Below are positions 17,754-24,800 of a stretch of 33,764 bases of DNA, in pieces. Below the pieces are notes generated by a model. The model saw only the letters and a list, made by a program, of their open reading frames with translations. It was not told where the DNA came from and made no database searches. Every line of letters begins with the position of its first letter. Position 1 is the stretch's first letter. The DNA comes from Planctomycetia bacterium (GTDB lineage: Bacteria; Planctomycetota; Planctomycetia; Pirellulales; Thermoguttaceae): the NCBI GenBank assembly GCA_030527185.1, contig JAUNBF010000041.1, positions 1 through 33,764 on the forward strand, written 5' to 3'. The position numbers and the translations under genes were made by a program.

Positions 17754-18680
17754 TCAAACTTCCGGCAGGGGAGGGTTTGGCTCTTCCGGGAGTTCTTCCC
17801 AAAGAGCAATTTGTTCGATCTTCTTTTCACACACGACTTTAACAATATCCCGAAGTAATTCCACCGACTTTTTCAAACTCTCCACTTCTTCTTTCGTCAC
17901 TCTAAATTGTGAATTGTAACGAGCTTCAATATATGCCCGGCAAAGGAGGTCGAAAAGGCGTTTTTCCTCCGGCGTATGGAGCGGAAACGCGGCCAACAAT
18001 TCCGGGGCAAAGGATTTGGTCGCACTACGCAATTTGGCTAAATCGTGACGCTTGGGTTTATAAAGTGTGAAAACAAGTTGGACCGCATGGTACAATTTTT
18101 CCGTCGCCTGATGGAGCATAAAAGACCCCATGGTATATTCCTGTTTGAGTGAATAAAACTCTACCCCTGATAGAAACAAATTTCCACGATGAAAATATTC
18201 GTCAAAATATTCCTGAGCCATAACGTGGAATTCCGTCGGTGTGGAGACTTCCCGAACAGGAAATGGGGCACCGGAAGTGTGAAGCAAGATTCCTTCCTTG
18301 AGAATGTCCATGTAAAAATAGCGTCCCTCACGTACCGACTTGTTAAATTCCTTGTTCGTCATGACATGGAATTCAATGGCAGGTCTGGTCGGTGGGTCGT
18401 TGTGTACTTTTTCATAGGCACGCTTGATTCGATCCAACCGTTGACTGACGACGGTGGGATCGGTTTGATAAGGATAGACCACCAGAATGTCGTAATCACT
18501 ATTGTAAATCGTCATCACGCCAAAGTCGAACCGACGGTCACAAACTACAAAATCCCCCCGCGCATACGAACCAAACAGAATCACCTTTTCACAAGTTGGA
18601 ATCGAGTGAACGATCTGTTGTGTGATGGCCTCCAACCTTCTGACGTGGCCTCGTGGCAAATTTTCCAGCGATGTTTTCAT
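17754..18680 (-). CDS. Nucleotidyltransferase-HEPN fusion protein, copy 1
   Basis: The protein has 308 residues. The N-terminal half is a minimal nucleotidyltransferase: VILFGSYARGDF (residues 33-44) and SDYDILVV (61-68) supply the GS and DxD of the polymerase-beta fold. Here they are 23 residues apart instead of the usual dozen or so. The C-terminal half is HEPN-like (PF05168 type): LHQATEKLYHAV, KPKRHDLAKL and AYIEARYNSQF. I see no R-x4-6-H RNase motif. It starts within the stop codon of copy 2 (ATGA overlap), with AGGAGG upstream. From memory, similar fusions starting MKTSL occur in Bacteroidetes; their function is not established. It is almost identical to copy 2 apart from residues about 168-190 and the last 20. 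Confidence 0.88.
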   Translation of the reverse strand: MKTSLENLPRGHVRRLEAITQQIVHSIPTCEKVILFGSYARGDFVVCDRRFDFGVMTIYNSDYDILVVYPYQTDPTVVSQRLDRIKRAYEKVHNDPPTRPAIEFHVMTNKEFNKSVREGRYFYMDILKEGILLHTSGAPFPVREVSTPTEFHVMAQEYFDEYFHRGNLFLSGVEFYSLKQEYTMGSFMLHQATEKLYHAVQLVFTLYKPKRHDLAKLRSATKSFAPELLAAFPLHTPEEKRLFDLLCRAYIEARYNSQFRVTKEEVESLKKSVELLRDIVKVVCEKKIEQIALWEELPEEPNPPLPEV

Positions 18681-18687
18681 GGTTTTT
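17793..18687 (-). repeat. Tandem direct repeat, unit 1 (period 911 bp)
   Basis: This unit aligns without net insertion or deletion to 18704-19598. About 300 bp (17810-18116) appear identical to unit 2, a patch at about 18117-18175 is strongly diverged, some single changes follow up to about 18400, and the rest is nearly identical. The pattern suggests recent duplication or gene conversion around a variable patch. Confidence 0.85.
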
Positions 18688-19591
18688 CCTCCTGGGGCGG
18701 CATTTCTTCCCAAAGAGCAATTTGTTCGATCTTCTTTTCACACACGACTTTAACAATATCCCGAAGTAATTCCACCGACTTTTTCAAACTCTCCACTTCT
18801 TCTTTCGTCACTCTAAATTGTGAATTGTAACGAGCTTCAATATATGCCCGGCAAAGGAGGTCGAAAAGGCGTTTTTCCTCCGGCGTATGGAGCGGAAACG
18901 CGGCCAACAATTCCGGGGCAAAGGATTTGGTCGCACTACGCAATTTGGCTAAATCGTGACGCTTGGGTTTATAAAGTGTGAAAACAAGTTGGACCGCATG
19001 GTACAATTTTTCCGTCGCCTGATGGAGGTGAAAAGAGGCCATGGTATATTCTTCATTTTCCTCCATGCACTGTGTCGTGAGTAGAAACAAATTTCCGCGA
19101 TGAAAATATTCGTCAAAATATTCCTGAGCCATAATGTGGAATTGCGTCGGTGTGGAGACTTCCCGAACAGGAAATGGGGCACCGGAACTGTGAAGCAAGA
19201 TACCTTCCTTGAGAATGTCCATGTAAAAATAACGTCCCTCACGTACCGACTTGTTAAATTCCTTGTTCGTCATGACGTGGAATTCAATGGCAGGTCTGGT
19301 CGGTGGGTCGTTGTGTACTTTTTCATAGGCACGCTTGATTCGATCCAACCGTTGACTGACGACGGTGGGATCGGTTTGATAAGGATAGACCACCAGAATG
19401 TCGTAATCACTATTGTAAATCGTCATCACGCCAAAGTCGAACCGACGGTCACAAACTACAAAATCCCCCCGCGCATACGAACCAAACAGAATCACCTTTT
19501 CACAAGTTGGAATCGAGTGAACGATCTGTTGTGTGATGGCCTCCAACCTTCTAACGTGGCCTCGTGGCAAATTTTCCAGCGATGTTTTCAT
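18677..19591 (-). CDS. Nucleotidyltransferase-HEPN fusion protein, copy 2
   Basis: The protein has 304 residues and the same architecture as copy 1: GSYARGDF and SDYDILVV in the nucleotidyltransferase half, then a HEPN half (LHQATEKLYHAV, AYIEARYNSQF). The stretch leading into the first HEPN helix reads LTTQCMEENEEYTMASFHLHQ-like instead of SGVEFYSLKQEYTMGSFM, while most flanking sequence is identical to copy 1. Copies 1 and 2 overlap by ATGA, implying coupled translation. No strong Shine-Dalgarno site precedes this start. A TATAAT on the minus strand at 19689-19684 may be its -10, overlapping the divergent promoter of the regulator. Biological role not established. Confidence 0.88.
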   Translation of the reverse strand: MKTSLENLPRGHVRRLEAITQQIVHSIPTCEKVILFGSYARGDFVVCDRRFDFGVMTIYNSDYDILVVYPYQTDPTVVSQRLDRIKRAYEKVHNDPPTRPAIEFHVMTNKEFNKSVREGRYFYMDILKEGILLHSSGAPFPVREVSTPTQFHIMAQEYFDEYFHRGNLFLLTTQCMEENEEYTMASFHLHQATEKLYHAVQLVFTLYKPKRHDLAKLRSATKSFAPELLAAFPLHTPEEKRLFDLLCRAYIEARYNSQFRVTKEEVESLKKSVELLRDIVKVVCEKKIEQIALWEEMPPQEEKP

Positions 19592-19598
19592 GGTTTTT
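18704..19598 (-). repeat. Tandem direct repeat, unit 2 (period 911 bp)
   Basis: Partner of 17793-18687. It covers nearly the whole NTase-HEPN copy 2 gene plus a few bases before the start codon (GGTTTTT on the plus strand in both). Confidence 0.85.
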
Positions 19599-19643
19599 TC
19601 GATTGAAAAAGGAAAATTCCAGGCGACAAACTTCTTTTGAATT

Positions 19644-19657
19644 TTCCCGACAGGGAA
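19644..19657. promoter_or_regulatory. Possible operator between divergent genes
   Basis: TTCCC-GACA-GGGAA is a short inverted repeat 5 bp upstream of the -35 box of the regulator and within the leader of the NTase-HEPN pair. It could be a binding site for the adjacent regulator; this is inference from position only. Confidence 0.3.
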
Positions 19658-19662
19658 TGGTC

Positions 19663-19691
19663 TTGACGTTTTGACTGGAGAATATTATACT
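19663..19691 (+). promoter_or_regulatory. Sigma70-type promoter of the XylR-like regulator
   Basis: TTGACG (19663-19668) and TATACT (19686-19691) are exactly 17 bp apart. Transcription should begin around 19698-19700, which is at the first in-frame ATG (19700). Confidence 0.65.
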
Positions 19692-19712
19692 ATGAGAAGA
19701 TGTTTTCCGTAA
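19684..19712 (-). promoter_or_regulatory. Possible promoter of the NTase-HEPN pair
   Basis: A perfect TATAAT reads on the minus strand at 19689-19684, sharing bases with the divergent -10 box. The -35 candidate at 17 bp spacing (TTACGG) is poor, so this is tentative. Confidence 0.3.
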
Positions 19713-20932
19713 CCCCCCGCGAAACTGAAAAAATGCGTTCCACGTCCCCCATTTCGTTTCATTGCCCAGAAATTGCCGTTTTTTTTGATCTGGCGGTCGA
19801 ATCGGCACGGGGGATTTTACGCGGTTTTATGCGATATATCCGTTTGAACGCACCGTGGAATGTGACGTTCGTCTCCAAAACGGTCAACGATGTCGATCCT
19901 TCTTCGCTGGAAAACTGGTTTGGGGATGGAATCCTGGCCCATATTCCCGATCTCGAAACGCTTCAGGTCATCTATTCCAAAAAATGCCCCACGGTCTTGT
20001 TGGCAAAAAATATCAACGACGATATTTTCGGACTTCCCGATTTTGCCATGTCTCCGCCCCCCGTCTTCATCCGATGTGACAATGCGGCGATTGGACGGAT
20101 GGCCGCGCACTATTTTCTGGAGAAAAATTTTCAGCACTTTGCCTATGTGGCATATTCCAAAGATGTCTGCTGGTGCCAGGAACGACGACGGGTATTCGAC
20201 GAAATTCTTTCGCAACGAGGCCTGCACGTTCACCACTTCCTTTCCCCGCCGGAAGGAATCGACTGGTTTTTGCAGCGTGAAAAATTGCAGCAGTGGATTT
20301 CCCAACTCCCCAAACCGGTGGCCATTCTGGCTGCCAATGACTTTCGCGGACGGCAAGTGTTGGAAGTCTGCCATCGGATGAATCTCTCCGTTCCCTACGA
20401 AGTGGCAGTTCTGGGAGTGGACAACGATTTGCCCATGTGTGAAATGAGTTACCCCTCGCTCTCCAGCATTGCCATCGACTGGGAAAAAGCCGGATTTTTG
20501 TGTGCCGAATCCCTCGACTCCCTGATGAAAGGGAAAAAACCCACCGAAAAGACTTACGGTCCGATTCAGGTCGTTTCCCGAAATTCAACCGAGTTTTTCC
20601 ACATCTCCGATAAACTTGTCGTTCAGATTCTCGAAATCATCCGTATCGCGCGCGGCGAGAATCTGCGAGTGAGCGATATTGTCCAGCAACTCCCCGTTTC
20701 CGAACGTTCCGCCCAGGAGCGGTTCAAAAAAGCGGTCGGACACTCCATCATGGAAGAAATCAAACAGGTGAGGCTGAAAAATATCTGCGAATGGATCGAA
20801 CAGACCGACCTCTCCTTCCAGGAAATTGCCGTCTCGTTTGGATTTGAAAATGCCAACCACCTGGGACAACTTTTCAAAAAAGAACTCGGAATCACGATGG
20901 GAGAATACCGAAAGCAGAAAAAAGGGGAATGA
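19700..20932 (+). CDS. XylR-like regulator: LacI-type sensor plus AraC-type HTH
   Basis: The protein has 410 residues from the ATG at 19700, or 399 from the ATG at 19733. The first two thirds resemble the periplasmic-binding-like sensor of XylR-type regulators (IAVFFDLAVESARGILRGFMRYIR, then FIRCDNAAIGRMAAHYFLEK and AVLGVDNDLPMCEMSYPSLSSI). The last 100 residues are an AraC-type double helix-turn-helix (VSDIVQQLPVSERSAQERFKKAVG, then LSFQEIAVSFGFENANHLGQLFKKELG). Such proteins bind a sugar and activate catabolic operons. The start is uncertain: the promoter at 19663-19691 places the transcript start almost on the first ATG, and neither ATG has a clear Shine-Dalgarno site. It lies between NTase-HEPN copies 2 and 3 and faces the carbohydrate genes; its targets are unknown. 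Confidence 0.87.
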   Translation: MFSVTPRETEKMRSTSPISFHCPEIAVFFDLAVESARGILRGFMRYIRLNAPWNVTFVSKTVNDVDPSSLENWFGDGILAHIPDLETLQVIYSKKCPTVLLAKNINDDIFGLPDFAMSPPPVFIRCDNAAIGRMAAHYFLEKNFQHFAYVAYSKDVCWCQERRRVFDEILSQRGLHVHHFLSPPEGIDWFLQREKLQQWISQLPKPVAILAANDFRGRQVLEVCHRMNLSVPYEVAVLGVDNDLPMCEMSYPSLSSIAIDWEKAGFLCAESLDSLMKGKKPTEKTYGPIQVVSRNSTEFFHISDKLVVQILEIIRIARGENLRVSDIVQQLPVSERSAQERFKKAVGHSIMEEIKQVRLKNICEWIEQTDLSFQEIAVSFGFENANHLGQLFKKELGITMGEYRKQKKGE

Positions 20933-20955
20933 TATTTTGATTCGTAAAATAAACA

Positions 20956-20980
20956 TGATTGGAAACCAGCTTTCCAATCA
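20956..20980 (-). terminator. Terminator overlapping the NTase-HEPN copy 3 stop codon
   Basis: TGATTGGAAA and TTTCCAATCA form a perfect 10-bp stem with a 5-nt loop. On the minus strand the stem begins at the TGA stop codon and is followed by TGTTTATTTTAC. It also lies 23 bp after the convergent regulator gene and could stop both transcripts. Confidence 0.6.
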
Positions 20981-21892
20981 GGGAAGATTCTCTTCCTGAG
21001 GTGGGGTTTCTTCTCGGAGAACGATCTGTTCGATTTTCTTTTCACACACGGTTTTTACGATGTCTTGGAGTAATTTGACGGAATTTTTCAAACGTTCCAA
21101 TTCTTTTTGTGTGACTACAAATTGTGAATTGTACCTCGCTTCAATATATGCCCGACAAAGAAGCTCGAAAAGGTAATTTTCCTCCGGCGTGTTCCGTGGA
21201 AACGCTGCCAGCAATTCGGGTGCGTGCGATTTCGTTATCTCTCGAAGTTCCGCAATATCATGATGTTTGGCCTTATAAAGTGTGAAAACGAGCAACACCG
21301 TCTGATAAAATTTTTCCGTTGCCTGATGGAGGAGGAAAGAAGCCGTGGTATATTCCTGGTTTTCCGCTAAGAATTGGACCGTACGCAAAAAAACCTCTCC
21401 CTGGTGGAAGTATTCTTGATAATACTCATGAGCCATCTTGCGGAATTGAGCGGTGTCAATCCATTCTTTTTGAGGTAATGGTGTACCTGACGTATGAAGC
21501 AGTATTCCCTCTTTCAGAACGTCCATGTAAAAATAACGTCCCTCACGAACAAATTGAGAGAATTCCTTATCAGTAAGGGTAAGGAATTGAAGGGTGGGTT
21601 GTAGGGGACTGGTGTAAATCTTCTCGAATGCCTGCTTGACTTCTTTCAGGATACGAAGGATTTTTCCTCGATAGATGTTGGATGGATGTACCACCAGAAT
21701 GTCGTAATCGCTTTTATAAGTCGTGGAGACACCAAAGTCGCACCGATGATCCAGAACCACAAAATCTCCCCGTGCATACGAGCCGAATAGAATCACCTTG
21801 TCGCATGAGGGGAGTAATTGGACGAGGTGCCGCGTCATCTCCTGTAATTTACGGGCATCCCCGGTTGGTACATTTTCCAGCGACGTTTTCAT
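20978..21892 (-). CDS. Nucleotidyltransferase-HEPN fusion protein, copy 3 (diverged)
   Basis: The protein has 304 residues and is a clear but diverged paralogue of copies 1 and 2. MKTSLENVP, VILFGSYARGDF, SDYDILVV, VREGRYFYMDVLKEGILLHTSG, LLHQATEKFYQTV and AYIEARYNSQF are all retained, including the long spacer between the GS and DxD motifs. The segment before the HEPN helix (LRTVQFLAENQEYTTASF) differs from both other copies. The ATG at 21892 overlaps the hrpA stop codon as ATGA; longer in-frame starts inside hrpA are not supported by homology to the other copies. Translation is therefore probably coupled to hrpA. The gene converges on the regulator and ends in the hairpin at 20956-20980. 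Function unknown. Confidence 0.86.
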   Translation of the reverse strand: MKTSLENVPTGDARKLQEMTRHLVQLLPSCDKVILFGSYARGDFVVLDHRCDFGVSTTYKSDYDILVVHPSNIYRGKILRILKEVKQAFEKIYTSPLQPTLQFLTLTDKEFSQFVREGRYFYMDVLKEGILLHTSGTPLPQKEWIDTAQFRKMAHEYYQEYFHQGEVFLRTVQFLAENQEYTTASFLLHQATEKFYQTVLLVFTLYKAKHHDIAELREITKSHAPELLAAFPRNTPEENYLFELLCRAYIEARYNSQFVVTQKELERLKNSVKLLQDIVKTVCEKKIEQIVLREETPPQEENLP

Positions 21893-24800
21893 GATTCCTT
21901 TTCCTCCAGCAATTTCAGCATTTTCTCCAACCGCTGGGCCGAAACGGGGTGCGACGTTCCCAACTTTTGGGCAAAGAGCGAAATCCGGTATTCCTCCAAC
22001 AGCCACCGAAACGCCTCCAATTGCGGCTCCTCCAACTGGCGCAGACGGTAGTTTTCCGCCAGCGTTTCGTACCGTTTTTGGAAAGCGGCCAACTCCGCCA
22101 TCTGTTCCTGTCCCCGCGTTCGGGCATTTTGCATTCCCGCGTTGGAATTCAGAAGAGTCTCCAACCGCACCCGAATTCCCCGCAGATACCGGGGGAAATG
22201 CTGGGCGTATTTCCAGGAAGTCGTCAGCAAAAAGTCACGCGGCATCAGGCGTTCCAGTTGTTTTTCCACATCTTCCAGAATCGGACGGAACCATTCGTGA
22301 ATCGGCCTCTTTTCGTCTGCGGAGGGTTCCTGGGAAAAGGTTGTCAGCGACAATTTCCCCAATTGCAACGGCTCTTTTTTCCGCGTTTGCGGCTTGGAAT
22401 AGAGACTTTCCACGGCCTGAATCGCCTCGGCATACGCTTTCCACAAATGTTGTAACGGAGCTGTCACTTCCTGAACGATGATGGGAATCCGGCCACGGGC
22501 GGTCTTGCAGAGTTTCTCAAATTCCCCCCGCGTCCGTGGAATTTCCCGCAATAGCGACGGCATGTCGGACAACGCGGGAAACCCGTCCGGCTCCAACGCC
22601 CCATGAGCCAGCAAATCTCCCACCGTTTCCACCAGCGAAAGGTGGTGCTTTTGCGTGAAACTCCTCGCCTGCACCTGCATTTCCGCAAGTCCCGGCAGCC
22701 ACTGGGCCTGTTGTGTCAGCTCCCGCCGGGCATGAATCCGAAAAAGCCGCGTAATTCCCCGTCGCGTTGTCGTTTCCGCGTGAAATGGGGACGTTGCCAA
22801 CCGCAGAGCCACACTGGCCCCCTCATCTTCCAACATCGGATACGCGGGAATCGCTTCCCCCGTCGCTCCGGTCGTCTCCACACAAATCGGCAAATCGCCA
22901 AAATTCCACGATGTCAGCCCCGGACGATTCCACGTGTTGTCGGCAGGCAAGATCTGCTCCGAGACTGTCTGATTCCCCACACTTTTCAAAACCGTCTGAA
23001 AATCACGGCTCTGAACCATCACTTTTCCCGCCGTGTCCTTCACGCAGACGTTGACTTGCAGCGACTCCGGGATTCGTTGCAAATCCAAATCCTTTTCCCG
23101 GATGATTTCCCCCGCCAGCCGCGTCAGTTCGTTTGCCAGCACCGTCCGAAAACGCCCTTCGCCAAAAGGGATCCGAGCGGCAATCGCCCTGGCTGTATCC
23201 GGTGCGGGAATCAGTTTCCGGCGGACTTCCCGTGGCAGCGACTTGATCAGTGCCGCAATTCGCTCTTCCAAAAAACCGGGAATTCCCCACTCCAATTGTT
23301 GTGGGTCGATCTGGTGTACCGTTTCAAGCGTGGCGTGCAACATCACCCCATCCGTCGTTTCGCCCGGCTCAAAATGGTACTCCAACGGAAACGACCGGGA
23401 AAGAATCGGTGGGGAAATTTCCACGGAAGGTGGCGGCGGAGCGGAGACCGTCTGTTTCCGAACAGGTCTCTTTTTCAGCAACGGCGCCGTTTGCCCGAAC
23501 AACCGCAATTCTTGCGTCGGAGGGGAGAATTCTTCCGATTCTGGCTCTTTTTCAGGCATTTTCGGGGCCGTTTTGCGCAAAACCACTTCCGTTCGCCCCG
23601 GCAGGAAATCGGGGAAACGTTCTTCCAGAGTCTCCTCCACCGATTCGTTCAGCAAATCCGATTCCCGCATTTTCAACGATTCCAGCGTCTCTTCCCCGGA
23701 AAGATTCCCCGCACCGCGTGCCTCCCCCCGCTTCAGGGCATGCAACCATTTCTCCATCGTCCCATGATCCACCACTTCCAGGGGAATTCGCTGATCGTAA
23801 AAATCGTAAATTTTCAGAGGATTGGGAAGAAAATCGTATTTTCGCAACTTGGCCTGCACTTGTTGAAGATGTTGCCACAAGTCCTGATTGTGCTGGTAAA
23901 ACGGAGCGTTCGACCTCCAATTTCCCTCGACCAACCCCTGTTGAATGAAAATTTCCCGCGACGCGGCTGGGGCAATCGGTCCGTACGGAATCCGCCGACG
24001 GGGAACCACCACAAGGCCAAAAAGGGTGACTTTTTCATACACCATCACCGTATTGTTCTGTTTCGACCAGTGCGGATCGCTGTACGAACGCGAAACCAGA
24101 TGTTCCGCCAACGGTTCGATCCAGTCGCTCTCCACTTCCGCCAACGTTCGCAGGAAACGTTTGGAAGTCTCCACCATTTCCGCCGCCATGACCCAGGCCG
24201 GAAGCGTTTTTTTCGCAGGAACGGGAGGTGTGGCTTCCGAAATCGATTCCGTTTCTCCCGAGGCAGGTGTTTTCTTTCCCCAATATCGAACCCCCGCTTT
24301 AGGAGCGTGGCGAGGTCTTTCCGCGACGCTTTTTTCCGGCTCTGCCACCATTTTTCCGCCATTTCCCGACACCTGCTTGGCCAATCCACTTCCCGGCCAG
24401 AGGAAACTCTTCCCCCCACCGCCGACGAGATATTCCTGCGACGTGGGAGACTTGTTCCCCAGATTCGAGAGCAAACCGCTCAACAATGCCCGGTGAATCG
24501 GTGCGTATTTTTCCCCGAAAAGGTCGGGCGAAACGATCTGCGTGGCATCGCCGTGCAGTAATCGCGGCGTTTTCTGTTGGCGTAGTGCCTGTTCCACCCA
24601 CTCCCGAAGTTGGTGGTAAACATCGATCCATTCCCGCATCCGGTTCCACGAGAGAAAATTCTGGCGACACGCTTTTTGCAACTGATTTCGCGTCAATTTT
24701 CGCTTCCACTGGTGGTACGTGTCCCAAATTTTCAGCAGTGCCAGAAAATCGGAGCGGGAGTCGAGAAAAATCTGATGAGCCGCGTCGGCTGCCGCCTGTT

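Noticed and set aside
17754..19591. Diversity-generating retroelement as the source of the variable patch
   Set aside because: No reverse transcriptase, template repeat or adenine-specific substitution pattern is visible; gene conversion or ordinary divergence explains the data.
17793..19598. Composite transposon or insertion sequence made of the two direct repeats
   Set aside because: The repeats are the NTase-HEPN genes themselves; there is no transposase and no terminal inverted repeat or target duplication.
22603..24561. 652-codon plus-strand frame opposite hrpA
   Set aside because: Very Arg/Gln/Phe-rich with no motifs; hrpA on the other strand has all helicase motifs.
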